Positions 8,901-17,883 of a stretch of DNA of 64,000 nt are shown piece after piece; the stretch's first letter is position 1; the number at the start of each line of letters is the position of its first letter. The stretch comes from Fidelibacterota bacterium (lineage in GTDB: Bacteria > Fidelibacterota > Marinisomatia > SCGC-AAA003-L08 > JACNLC01), in assembly GCA_014381725.1 (NCBI GenBank), contig JACNLC010000050.1, positions 36,030-100,029 of the forward strand, written 5' to 3'. The notes under the pieces were generated by a model. That model did not search any database, was not told the origin of the DNA, and saw nothing but the letters and a program-made list of their open reading frames with translations. The position numbers were made by a program, and so were the translations under genes.

Positions 8901-10967
8901 CAAATTACTTTCATTTTTGGCGAAGAGCCACAATTTGGTTTATTAACAGGCAATGTGCGATCTGTCTGCGATTTGCCAGAATGGTGGGACTGTCCACCTA
9001 TTTCTGGAGCATTGGTTTATGTGCATAATGCAATGTTTGAAACGGAAATCCATACAAATGATGAAGGTTATTTCGAGGTAATGCTACCTCCTGCTGGTGG
9101 TTATAGTAGTTACCAGTTACATGTTATGGCAGAAGGATTTGAGGATTATCATTATTCAGATTTGATAGAAATCTATCCTAATCAAGAAACTCATGTGGAT
9201 ATCAATATGTCGCCACTTTATGAAAATAATGGTTCTATCTCTGGTTTCGTTTACCAAGAAGAAACGGATTCTCCAATTCCTGGAATAGAAGTCAATTTAT
9301 TTGGTGAAGATAATTGGTGTGGATACAATACTACAACAGATGACAACGGATATTATTTTATTGAAGATATATGTTCAGGCCAATATACAATTGAAGTTTT
9401 TGCTGATGGCTATGAACACTACGAACACGAACATATAATGATTTATCCAGGCGAGGAAACGAATTTTGATGTTTTCTTAACTCCAATATCAGATTATCCA
9501 GACTGGGTAGTTGATGTTCATGCTTATGAGTTTAACATGGCATTGGCTGGATTGCTTTATTTTGACGGTGAAGAATCATTCGATGAAAATGATTTACTAG
9601 GTGCGTTTGTAGGAGAGGAATGTCGCGGAGTTGCTCAACCAACATACTTCCCATTAACAGAACGATACACTGTTAACATGATGATTTACAGTAATCTGAC
9701 AGAAGGGGAATTAGTTTCATTTAAAGCATTTGATAATTCAGAAAGTATTGTTTATGAGAATGTAATCGAAGCGTTGGAATTCCAAGCAGATGGTATTATT
9801 GGAAATGACCTTGAGCCATTTGAAATTCATGCTGTTTCAACGATTACGATGAGTATGGAATATTCTGAAGGTTGGAATTGGTTTTCTTTAAATCTGATTA
9901 ATGAAGATATGTCGCTTAACACGGTTTTGGAATCGCTTGGTAGTAACGCAAGTTTTATCAAGAATCAAGATGGTTATGCAAATTATTATGATGATTATGG
10001 TTGGTATGGACTGGAAACATTTGATTCGATGAGTATGTATATGATTTTGGTTAATGCTTCAACTGGATTTGCGTTTGACGGGTATCCTATTAATCTTGAG
10101 GAAAATTACATTCCTTTGTCCGAAGGATGGAATTGGATAAGTTATTTTCCACAACATTCTTTAAGCTTAGACGATGCTCTTAATAGCATTGAGCCAAATG
10201 GTGTTTTTATTAAAAATCAGTTTGCTTATGCAAATTACTACGCATATTATGGTTGGTACGGATTAGAGGTGATGGAGCCGGGCGGAGGGTATATGTTGCT
10301 TGTGGGAGAAGTTTCTGAGCTCATTTATCCGACCCCTTTTATTAGGTTATCAAAAACAGATAAGCACAATAACTACAATTGGACTGTTAACCCACATCAA
10401 TACGAGTACAACATGGCCTTGACTTGTATAGTAGAAAATGGTGATGATTTTGTTGTTGCGGCTTTTGTGGGAGACGAAATTCGTGGTGTAGCTAAACCTA
10501 CCTATTTCCCTCCGGAAAACAGAAATACAGTTAATTTAACGATCTATGGAAGTGCTATCGGTGAAGATATATCATTCAAAATATTTGATGAAAACACTAA
10601 CGAAGTTTTTAATGTGCTCGAATCAATTGAATTTGAAATTAACGGAATAATCGGAGATGATTTTGAACCGAAACTATTAAGAATAAAACATGAAATCCCA
10701 ACGGATTTTGTTCTAAATCAAAATTATCCTAATCCATTTAATCCTGTTACGACGATCAGTTATCAACTACCAACTGATGTAAATCTATCTGTTTCTGTCT
10801 TTGATGTTCAAGGCAGAATAGTTGATAATCTTGTGGAAATGTCAATGCAAAAGGCTGGCTATCATTCTGTTGTCTGGAATGCAGAAGGCTTTGCGAGTGG
10901 ACTTTATATTGTTACGATTGAATCAGATAAATATTTTACTACACAAAAAGTACTATTGATGAAATAA
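5925..10967 (+). CDS. Giant secreted protein with repeated carboxypeptidase-regulatory-like domains and T9SS-type sorting tail
   Basis: 1680 aa; signal peptide; repeated 'T.ENGYYE...G.Y.V' units; C-terminal 'NYPNPFNPVTTISYQLP…GLYIVTIES…QKVLLMK'. Confidence 0.9.
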   Translation: MLFIKSSLNRLVTIVSIIFMMSFASTQDWIELSIDVNPDNPTINDEVTITISGLTPSNLVEANSTFAIDGNHIFILTNVYIGNYDIVEEFEVSNEIGNLSLGEFQIMVTADYYQYDPNGNAEPIFTITGEEHFQVIDPEPLTGVFGNVWATNDWGIEMPVPGATIEALLENSETDPVFFTTTNENGYYELQLEPGFYTVTCSKEGLIPQSEGIEIGNAPAQLDFMLEHSYNTHWISGTVFGLGENDPDNPNEPFPLPGALVELLGLLNGEWAYIWETETNEIGYYEVPIMEFPAIYDGLALRSSTEGYYPQLQEIIHDDTEFPVIMDFYLEPISDFEAYLLGHVYSASDDASNMFPIGEAHVEIFDNNSSDLYADTFTDETGYYEFGEIASSATWIRVSAIGYVTQEMEIPQIDCNTGRCWPITMDFYLEQNEETIVFLHGLVGTYSENGEMIPIEGAYIAVPEEAGNYFHTTTDTDGFYEMEFPWMWNGPITIICEADGYYTQSVTVFPEDNSLEIEQNFILEPYQEPGEGVLAGFVTAQISPMGPEFPVVGAIMGATPTWGPEPWLETSTDENGYYEIELWANQAPWHVFCTTEYGSQEEFAVIQPNEVTELNFHFNAWEQEFPPPFDLTATLMDDEAAVYLHWQYEYDFPGSELMHFNVYANLGEDSDIPWLFIGTAEETNFVHYLMTPGENITGEICYKVTAVELDTNLETEPSNIACVTLDPPENSVLYGHVTGGSCWECDDWHDLAGATITVFAENSDIVFGVATDEEGNYELELPAGYYVVTAEHPEFPSQTHTIHIEPNTENELNFILLLENGFSQLFGNVIWQTPNGNQPIADAHIIAYPDSVNSGFEAFSNENGHYAMEVTANTHYFVVCSFSTAEMEWSQTQEIFVGYEPSELNFIFGEEPPMEASIFGFVGIAAPNGDVEPVSGAQIIATCSESGEIYEATTDENGHYEMLVFPNSLYVVSCQLEGVTQSQEVFVHEAPVQITFIFGEEPQFGLLTGNVRSVCDLPEWWDCPPISGALVYVHNAMFETEIHTNDEGYFEVMLPPAGGYSSYQLHVMAEGFEDYHYSDLIEIYPNQETHVDINMSPLYENNGSISGFVYQEETDSPIPGIEVNLFGEDNWCGYNTTTDDNGYYFIEDICSGQYTIEVFADGYEHYEHEHIMIYPGEETNFDVFLTPISDYPDWVVDVHAYEFNMALAGLLYFDGEESFDENDLLGAFVGEECRGVAQPTYFPLTERYTVNMMIYSNLTEGELVSFKAFDNSESIVYENVIEALEFQADGIIGNDLEPFEIHAVSTITMSMEYSEGWNWFSLNLINEDMSLNTVLESLGSNASFIKNQDGYANYYDDYGWYGLETFDSMSMYMILVNASTGFAFDGYPINLEENYIPLSEGWNWISYFPQHSLSLDDALNSIEPNGVFIKNQFAYANYYAYYGWYGLEVMEPGGGYMLLVGEVSELIYPTPFIRLSKTDKHNNYNWTVNPHQYEYNMALTCIVENGDDFVVAAFVGDEIRGVAKPTYFPPENRNTVNLTIYGSAIGEDISFKIFDENTNEVFNVLESIEFEINGIIGDDFEPKLLRIKHEIPTDFVLNQNYPNPFNPVTTISYQLPTDVNLSVSVFDVQGRIVDNLVEMSMQKAGYHSVVWNAEGFASGLYIVTIESDKYFTTQKVLLMK

Positions 10968-10985
10968 CCAAAATAATTCTGTTTC

Positions 10986-11015
10986 AAAGGGGGCAATTTA
11001 TTGCCCCCTTTTTTT
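10986..11015 (+). terminator. Rho-independent terminator
   Basis: aaagggggcaatttattgccccctttttt just after the 1680-aa CDS. Confidence 0.9.
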
Positions 11016-11226
11016 GATTCAGTAATCCATTAAGTAATACCTGTAATACGCCTAATAGACCCCTAACCATATATATAACAATAAGTTAGTAGTTGTATCT
11101 AAATTTATAATTATTTCGTAATATTTCCACAATTTGTTACAGAGTAATTGCATTCGTAAGTCTTTCATTGTAGTTTTAGGCAGTTCCAAAATCAGTTCCT
11201 TATATACACTCCTTCAAGGGAACGCC

Positions 11227-11265
11227 AATCGGGGTCTGCAGCGCCGTCCCATGTAGACCCCGATT
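11227..11265. other. Strong intergenic hairpin (AATCGGGGTCT…AGACCCCGATT)
   Basis: 11-bp perfect GC-rich inverted repeat with 17-nt loop in an AT-rich 349-nt intergenic region. Confidence 0.7.
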
Positions 11266-11316
11266 TTCTATAAAACTTTCTTCTGAATATTTGTACTATT
11301 TACACTAAATTAAAAT

Positions 11317-11790
11317 ATGTTCAAATTACATCAAAATGTGTTAATCAAGGCAAATAATGAGGTCGTTTGGTCTTTTATGGAAGACTTTTCTCGTAGTCTA
11401 TCATACAATCGTTTTCATCGACAAATTGAATCAACACCTGGGATGGCAAAGAGAGTAAATGATATATTTTATATTCAACACCGTTTTCTGTTCCGTACCC
11501 ATCCGATGAAAATAGCTATAAATGATTGGAATCCAAATGAATCATTTACGCTAGATGAAAAAACAGAAAAAGAAAAACCAGGTCTTAATCACCGTACAAC
11601 TTTTTCTCTTTATCCAGAGGATAATTTTACCACTTTGCAATATTCACTTGAGTGTAATACAGAAAACTATCTAATCGATATTTTTTGCAAACCGATATTT
11701 AAAGCAGCAATGATTGAAGAACTATTAAAAATAAAAAACGCCATAGAATCATCTGTTACTACCCATTCTCAGAGCTTTGAACCGATATAA
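11317..11790 (+). CDS. SRPBCC/polyketide cyclase-like protein
   Basis: 157 aa; START-like pattern 'ANNEVVWSFMEDFSRSLSYNRFH'. Confidence 0.5.
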   Translation: MFKLHQNVLIKANNEVVWSFMEDFSRSLSYNRFHRQIESTPGMAKRVNDIFYIQHRFLFRTHPMKIAINDWNPNESFTLDEKTEKEKPGLNHRTTFSLYPEDNFTTLQYSLECNTENYLIDIFCKPIFKAAMIEELLKIKNAIESSVTTHSQSFEPI

Positions 11791-11837
11791 CAAGCTCTTT
11801 TATTCTACTTGCTAACTGATCACAAAAGAAGATAATT

Positions 11838-12773
11838 TTGAACATGGTTTATAGAATGATATTTGTAATTTCGATTTGTTTTTTTCTAACTTGCGCTGAG
11901 AATAATCCAAATGGTTTTAATTACATTAATGAAGAGTTATCAGAAATCACACCTTTCGGTTCTGATTCAACTCTGGATATCATAACTTGGAATATAGAAA
12001 ATTTTCCAAAGCAATACGGCACAACTACAGATTACCTTTCAAAAATTATTTACGAACTTCATGTTGATATTTTGGCTCTACAAGAGATTGAAAGTAGTTC
12101 TTATTTTGATCAACTGATTGATGATATAAATGATACAGACTCTTTAAAAACTTGGTATGGTTTTAGGGCAAACTCAGCTGGCTGGAATCTTAATCTGGCA
12201 TTCATTTACACTTCAGAAATTGACATTGAAGATATTTCTGAAATACACTCATTAGACAATGATTATCTGCTTCGAACCCCTTTGATGTTGACTTTTAGTT
12301 GGAACGGAAATGATATTTGTATCATCAACAACCATTTCAAATGTTGCGGCAATGGAACAATAGACAATTATAGTGATGATGAAGAATTTATACGCCAACA
12401 AGCAAGTATTTCTCTAAAATCATATATTGACACATATTTACAAAACGAAAATGTAATTGTTCTTGGAGATTTTAATGACGAAATACAAGATGCAGAAGAA
12501 CAAAATGTGTTTTGGAGTTTTATTGATGATTCAGATAACTTCGTATTTATAGATATGGAAATAGCTGCAAACATACAATCTGATTGGTCTTATCCTACTT
12601 GGCCAAGTCACATTGACCACATTTTAATAACTAACGAACTTTTTAACGAGTTCGAAAATTCTTCATCCGATGTTCAAACAATATTGGTTGATAAGTTTTT
12701 TAATAATTGGTCGGAATATGATAGCTATATTTCTGATCATCGCCCGGTTGGACTAAAATTAAAATTTGACTAA
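11838..12773 (+). CDS. Endonuclease/exonuclease/phosphatase family lipoprotein
   Basis: 'TWNIENFP', 'DILALQEIE', 'VLGDFND', 'HIDHILIT', 'SDHRPVG'; lipobox-like 'FLTCAE'. Confidence 0.85.
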   Translation: MNMVYRMIFVISICFFLTCAENNPNGFNYINEELSEITPFGSDSTLDIITWNIENFPKQYGTTTDYLSKIIYELHVDILALQEIESSSYFDQLIDDINDTDSLKTWYGFRANSAGWNLNLAFIYTSEIDIEDISEIHSLDNDYLLRTPLMLTFSWNGNDICIINNHFKCCGNGTIDNYSDDEEFIRQQASISLKSYIDTYLQNENVIVLGDFNDEIQDAEEQNVFWSFIDDSDNFVFIDMEIAANIQSDWSYPTWPSHIDHILITNELFNEFENSSSDVQTILVDKFFNNWSEYDSYISDHRPVGLKLKFD

Positions 12774-12775
12774 TT

Positions 12776-13213
12776 CTAAATCTGTTCTATAATCGAGTTA
12801 TAAAATTCGATATCTTTTGGGTGTGTGAGTAATTTCGTAACTTCATTCTTTACTACCCATCTTGCTTCGGGATTTTCCTTGTCTTTTGGTTGTAATTTTG
12901 TTTGCGATGTTTTGAACAAGAATATATATATTGTCTTAAATTCAGATAAATCATTATTTCCGTCTAATCCAATTCTATACCTTTTATATGAACCCAACTC
13001 TTCTATTAATTCAAGCTTATCTACACCGGATTCCTCATAAATTTCTCGTCGTGCTGCTTGGATTTTATTTTCACCAGCATCAATATGCCCTTTCGGCAAG
13101 GACCATGAAGTCCCGTGCTGGCTAACTACCAAAACTTCTCCGTTTGGATTTAACACTACTCCACCGGCACTATGAGTATTGTTGATGTTGGAACTATTCA
13201 TTATTGAGCACAA
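12776..13213 (-). CDS. NUDIX hydrolase
   Basis: 'GHIDAGENKIQAARREIYEESGV' Nudix box. Confidence 0.9.
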   Translation of the reverse strand: MCSIMNSSNINNTHSAGGVVLNPNGEVLVVSQHGTSWSLPKGHIDAGENKIQAARREIYEESGVDKLELIEELGSYKRYRIGLDGNNDLSEFKTIYIFLFKTSQTKLQPKDKENPEARWVVKNEVTKLLTHPKDIEFYNSIIEQI

Positions 13214-14396
13214 ATTCTATAATCTGTTTTGCGATTCTATCTTTGCGATTTTTTGCTAAATCTATTTTCTTACCACTTTTTGAAAAAACTGTTACACGAT
13301 TGGTTGAGGATTCAAATCCTGCACCTTGTTCATTTGCATAATTTAATACAATATAATCGGCACCCTTTTCTTTCATTTTCCGTAGAGCGTATTCTTCGCC
13401 ATTCTCTGTTTCTAACGCAAATGCAATTGTCTTTCCTTGAATATTTCCATTGATTGACTTCAAAATATCTGGTGCAGGAATAAATATTAGGTTTAATTCC
13501 TCTTTACTTCTTTTAATTTTCTGTTGTTCAATATTCTCAAGTTGATAGTCTGAAACAGCCGCAACCATAAATAGAAAATCAATTGAATTTTGGTCGGCAA
13601 CTAAACAATTTTGAACAGCTAAAAGCATATCATCGGCGGTTTCAACTTTTATCATTTCGATTTCCGGAACGGGAGGTAAACTTACAGGACCGGATATAAG
13701 TGTTACATTAGCTCCAAAATTTCTCGCAACTTCTGCAATTGCATATCCCATTTTCCCACTTGAGCGATTTGATACAAATCTAACAGGGTCAATCGCCTCA
13801 CGAGTTGGGCCGGCAGTTACTAAAACTTTTTTTCCTTTAAGTGGTAGTGAAATTTCAAATAGTTCTCTAATTCCGTTCATAATATCCGAAATTTCTGGTA
13901 ATCTGCCTTCTCCTTCGTGCAGACTTGCCAAAGCACCAACTTCTGGATTTAGCACTAATTTACCTCTATTTCGCAACTTATCTACAGCTTCAATTGTTGC
14001 AGGATTTTGCCACATCCTATAGTTCATAGCTGGAGCAAATAATGTGGGTTGTTCACACACAGATAGCGTAGTGGAAACCAAATCGTCAGCAATTCCACTT
14101 GCTACTTTCCCTAGAATATTTGCAGTTGCAGGAATAACCAGAATCGCATCCATATTGAGTGCGTGTTCAATATGTTCTAATCCTGCTTTGGGAGTGTCGG
14201 GAAACATATCCGTTAAAACCTCATTATTGGTTAGTGCGGAAAATGTAGCTTTGCCGATAAATTTTTGCGCAGATTCGGTCATCATAACCTGAACCTCGCA
14301 CTTTTCCTTTCGCAAAATGCGAATAATTTCACACGCTTTGTAAGACGCAATAGAGCCAGTAACAATTATCAGAAATTTCTTATTTTGCAAACTCAT
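13194..14396 (-). CDS. coaBC: Bifunctional phosphopantothenoylcysteine decarboxylase/synthetase
   Basis: 'GSIASYKACEIIRIL', 'APAMNYRMW', 'VTAGPTREAIDPVRFVSNRSSGKMG'. Confidence 0.95.
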   Translation of the reverse strand: MSLQNKKFLIIVTGSIASYKACEIIRILRKEKCEVQVMMTESAQKFIGKATFSALTNNEVLTDMFPDTPKAGLEHIEHALNMDAILVIPATANILGKVASGIADDLVSTTLSVCEQPTLFAPAMNYRMWQNPATIEAVDKLRNRGKLVLNPEVGALASLHEGEGRLPEISDIMNGIRELFEISLPLKGKKVLVTAGPTREAIDPVRFVSNRSSGKMGYAIAEVARNFGANVTLISGPVSLPPVPEIEMIKVETADDMLLAVQNCLVADQNSIDFLFMVAAVSDYQLENIEQQKIKRSKEELNLIFIPAPDILKSINGNIQGKTIAFALETENGEEYALRKMKEKGADYIVLNYANEQGAGFESSTNRVTVFSKSGKKIDLAKNRKDRIAKQIIEFVLNNE

Positions 14397-14419
14397 TATT
14401 ATCCCTCTTTTGTAAATGA

Positions 14420-14668
14420 TTATTCTTTTAACATCTCTTGTAATCTCCCAGAATGATGCAATGCCATTAGGTCAGTGTATCCGCCAATTGGTTTATCATT
14501 AATAACTATTTGTGGAACAGAAGAACCACCAGTGATTTCAGCCAATTCCTGCCTACTCATTTCCTCTTGTTCGATATTAACTTCCTCAAAGTCTAAATTG
14601 TGTTCTGCAAAATATTGCTTAGCATTTACACAATACGGGCACCAATCAGTAGAATATATTTTAATCAT
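14420..14668 (-). CDS. grxC: Glutaredoxin 3
   Basis: 'MIKIYSTDWCPYCVNAKQYF…GGSSVPQIVINDKPIGGYTDLMAL'. Confidence 0.9.
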   Translation of the reverse strand: MIKIYSTDWCPYCVNAKQYFAEHNLDFEEVNIEQEEMSRQELAEITGGSSVPQIVINDKPIGGYTDLMALHHSGRLQEMLKE

Positions 14669-14748
14669 CAAATCCTCCATTTTTAAGTTTATCAAGGGAG
14701 CATACTCGCCTTGTCTCAATTACTCCATTTCACTACTACTGCATCACT

Positions 14749-15924
14749 CTACTTTATTACCATTTTATCGTCGATAATTTGTAGAAGCAGCGAGGCTCCA
14801 ATTAACATCGCATCTTCTTCAAAATTGAAGTGCGAACTGTGGTGCTGAATATCCTCTGGTTTCAAGTGTTTTGGGGTTGAGCCGATAAATCCATAACTTG
14901 CCGGAATTTTCTGCGCATAATAACTGAAATCTTCGCCACCCATAGACAAAAACGGTTTCCCTACATTTTCTCCGACAATCTTTTCAGACGCAGATCTCAT
15001 TGTTTCAGTTGGTTCGGGATGATTAATGGTTGGCGGATAGCCGTCCTTATATTCAAATAGAATTTCCGCCCCAAAAGCTTTGGCAGTTCCGTCAATAATT
15101 TCTTTCATACGCTGTTTTATCATAATGCGGTTTTCTTCAGTATACGCACGAGCAGTTCCTTCTAAATGCACAGAATCAGAAATCACATTGAAATTGCTAC
15201 CACCTTCAATTTTGCCAACCGTAATAACGGTATTTTCAAGAGGATCTGTATTTCTGCTAACAATGGTCTGCAGTGCAGTAATCAAATGTGATGTTACAAC
15301 AATGGCATCCACAGTTCCTTGTGGGGTTGCACCGTGTCCGCCAATGCCCTTAATATCAATTTTGAAACCATCAGCTGCCGCCATAACAGGACCTGACTTA
15401 ATGCCGATTGTTCCAAATTTCTGATAGTTCCATAAATGAACGCCGTATATTTCATCCACTCCGTCAAGACAGCCGTCTTCTATCATAAACTTAGCACCAC
15501 CTTCACCTTCTTCGGCAGGCTGGAAAATGAGTTTTACGGTTCCTCTAATGGATTTTGTTTTCAATACTTCAGCTACTCCAAGTAACATTGCAATGTGACC
15601 ATCGTGACCGCAGGCGTGCATAACTCCATCGTTAACAGATTTATAATTTATATCTGAATTTTCTTGAATCGGTAGAGCATCCATATCCGCTCGCAAAGCT
15701 ATTGTCTGTCCGGACTCTATGCCTTGTATTGTAGCAACTACCCCAGTTTTGCCAACTTTAGTTTGAATTTCTATTCCTAATTCTCTTAATCGTGTAGCAA
15801 TTAGTTTAGCAGTTCGGAATTCTTGAAATCCCAACTCAGGATGTTTGTGAACATCTCGCCGTGTTGAAATAATTGATTCTGCAATTTCCTGAATTTCTTT
15901 TCTAATGTTAATTTTGTTATTCAA
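14749..15924 (-). CDS. M20 family amidohydrolase/peptidase
   Basis: 'ALRADMDALPI', 'MHACGHDGH', 'FQPAEEGEGGA', 'GGEDFSYYA'. Confidence 0.92.
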   Translation of the reverse strand: MNNKINIRKEIQEIAESIISTRRDVHKHPELGFQEFRTAKLIATRLRELGIEIQTKVGKTGVVATIQGIESGQTIALRADMDALPIQENSDINYKSVNDGVMHACGHDGHIAMLLGVAEVLKTKSIRGTVKLIFQPAEEGEGGAKFMIEDGCLDGVDEIYGVHLWNYQKFGTIGIKSGPVMAAADGFKIDIKGIGGHGATPQGTVDAIVVTSHLITALQTIVSRNTDPLENTVITVGKIEGGSNFNVISDSVHLEGTARAYTEENRIMIKQRMKEIIDGTAKAFGAEILFEYKDGYPPTINHPEPTETMRSASEKIVGENVGKPFLSMGGEDFSYYAQKIPASYGFIGSTPKHLKPEDIQHHSSHFNFEEDAMLIGASLLLQIIDDKMVIK

Positions 15925-16056
15925 CTTTTGAAAAACTCCCTAAGTTTATGCTCAAAAGTTACGGTAACAAAATAAAGGAATGAAACAATTCGTCCTATTT
16001 TCTTTTAACTTATCTTTGTAAATTCCCGAATAAATTTATTGATAGTTATAGATATT

Positions 16057-16854
16057 AAAATGAAAATTCCATTCACAAAAGCACACGGTACAGGAAATGA
16101 TTTTATCATTTTTATCAAAAATGAATGCCCCGATATTATTTCAAACAGTAATTTCATTCAGAAAGCTTGTTCGCGAAGAACAGGTATAGGTGCAGACGCA
16201 GTTTTAATTTTATCCGACGAAAATAATTATGATTTCAAAATGGATTATTATAATTCAGACGGTTCTTGGGAGACATTCTGTGCAAACGGAGCAAGATGCG
16301 CCACTAAATTAATGTTTCAAAAAGGAATAATTAGAAAAATCACAGAATTTGTTTCAGGTGACGGACACCATAAAGCTGAAATTTTAGAAAATGGACTAGT
16401 TAGATTAAAGATGATTCCGCCCTCATATCAATCTGAAATCTTGGATATTGATGGTTATTCAGGTCGGCATGTTGATTCAGGAGCCAGACATTTCGCAACT
16501 GAAGTAACAGGCTTTTCATTAGAAAAAGCCACGAAATTTGCACCGAAAATTCGATATTCACCTGAGTTTGCTCCAAAGGGGATTAATGTTAATTTTTACG
16601 AGAAATTAGACAAATCAACTATAAAAGTTATCACCTACGAAAAAGGAATTGAAAAAATAATGCTCTCTTGTGGTTCGGGTTCTGTTGCAGCATCCTATCA
16701 TGCTTCACAAAATCATCAATTTAAGAGCCCAATAAAGGTAAAGGTTCGGGGGGGCGAGTTATTAGTAGAATTTGATGAAAACTGGAAAAATGTTTGGCTA
16801 ACAGGCCCGGCTACTATTTTGTTTTCTGCTACGATTGATATCGAAAATTTCTAA
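16057..16854 (+). CDS. dapF: Diaminopimelate epimerase
   Basis: 'FTKAHGTGNDFI', 'GSWETFCANGARCA', 'LSCGSGSVA'. Confidence 0.93.
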   Translation, partial: KMKIPFTKAHGTGNDFIIFIKNECPDIISNSNFIQKACSRRTGIGADAVLILSDENNYDFKMDYYNSDGSWETFCANGARCATKLMFQKGIIRKITEFVSGDGHHKAEILENGLVRLKMIPPSYQSEILDIDGYSGRHVDSGARHFATEVTGFSLEKATKFAPKIRYSPEFAPKGINVNFYEKLDKSTIKVITYEKGIEKIMLSCGSGSVAASYHASQNHQFKSPIKVKVRGGELLVEFDENWKNVWLTGPATILFSATIDIENF

Positions 16855-16880
16855 CTACGAAAGCTATCAAAAAGGTTTTC

Positions 16881-17291
16881 TTATTTGTTCAGATATGTGA
16901 TTAACTTTTTTAGTCCTTCCAAATATCCATCAATAGCGTTTGAGTTTTGCACATCTGCAATTCCGGAATAAACAGATGTTTTGTTCTTGTCCAGCGAAAT
17001 AGTTATATACGGTAAATTGATTAATTTTAGCGTGTCCGCTATTACAAATCCACAATTATGCCACGCACACGGAGAAAATAAAAGTCCATCAGCTTTATTG
17101 CGGTTTCTGTGAAAAAAAGTTACTGCTTCACCCTCGTCGTGTGTTTGAAATATTTTGAGTTCAATATCTGTATTCCGAGCTTGCTGTCGAAGTGTTCTGT
17201 TGACTTTATCCAATGTAATGCGAGAACCGTCTTTTGTTGAGCGCAATCCCAACAAATTCATATTTGGTCCGTGTAATATTAGAATCTTCAT
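16881..17291 (-). CDS. Type II 3-dehydroquinate dehydratase-like protein (catalytic residues apparently missing)
   Basis: 'ILILHGPNMNLLGLRSTKDGSRITLDKV' N-terminal signature, followed by 'FSPCAWHN' and 'ITISLDK' where AroQ has INPAA and VHISN. Confidence 0.75.
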   Translation of the reverse strand: MKILILHGPNMNLLGLRSTKDGSRITLDKVNRTLRQQARNTDIELKIFQTHDEGEAVTFFHRNRNKADGLLFSPCAWHNCGFVIADTLKLINLPYITISLDKNKTSVYSGIADVQNSNAIDGYLEGLKKLITYLNK

Positions 17292-17293
17292 AA

Positions 17294-17800
17294 TTAACTG
17301 ATTTCCTTTCTATACATTTCAACAATTTCCGTATGGCAACGAAATGCTAACACTGGTAAGTTATTTAATGGAAATAATTTGACATCTTCGGCATCATCAC
17401 CCGGTTGCATTATGGAAAAATCTTCAATTTTCATAACCATCCCCAGCAGAAGAACATCTCCAAACAATGAGTTAAAGTGTGAGCAGTGTCCTAATAGTTT
17501 TTCTATATTTCCATTTAAGTTGGTTTCTTCCTTTAGCTCACGAATGGCTGCCATTTGTGGAGTTTCGCCAAGCTCAATAAATCCGCCAGGTAAACACCAA
17601 AAACCTTTTGCTGGTTCGTATTTTCTACGAACGAGAAGGATTTCTTTTCCTTTTGGACAAATCAATGTTGCCGTTGGTTTTGGGTTTTCATAATGAACGG
17701 TATCACAATGGTTACAATAGTAACGATGTCGTCCTTCAACAAACATTTCGGAATTTTTCTCTCCGCAATTTGAACAGTATTCCATATATGCCATAGCCAT
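17294..17800 (-). CDS. NUDIX hydrolase with zinc-ribbon N-terminus
   Basis: 'YCSNCGEKN…YYCNHC' plus Nudix box 'GGFIELGETPQMAAIRELKEETNL'. Confidence 0.9.
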   Translation of the reverse strand: MAMAYMEYCSNCGEKNSEMFVEGRHRYYCNHCDTVHYENPKPTATLICPKGKEILLVRRKYEPAKGFWCLPGGFIELGETPQMAAIRELKEETNLNGNIEKLLGHCSHFNSLFGDVLLLGMVMKIEDFSIMQPGDDAEDVKLFPLNNLPVLAFRCHTEIVEMYRKEIS

Positions 17801-17816
17801 AAATTAGGTTGATTTT

Positions 17817-17860
17817 GCGACGAATCCAACTTGGTTTTAATGCAGAATTTACGGTAAACT
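17817..17860 (+). repeat. 44-nt intergenic repeat, copy 1
   Basis: gcgacgaatccaacttggttttaatgcagaatttacggtaaact; near-identical to 22571-22614. Confidence 0.9.
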
Positions 17861-17883
17861 CATACATAGAATATGGAGATATT

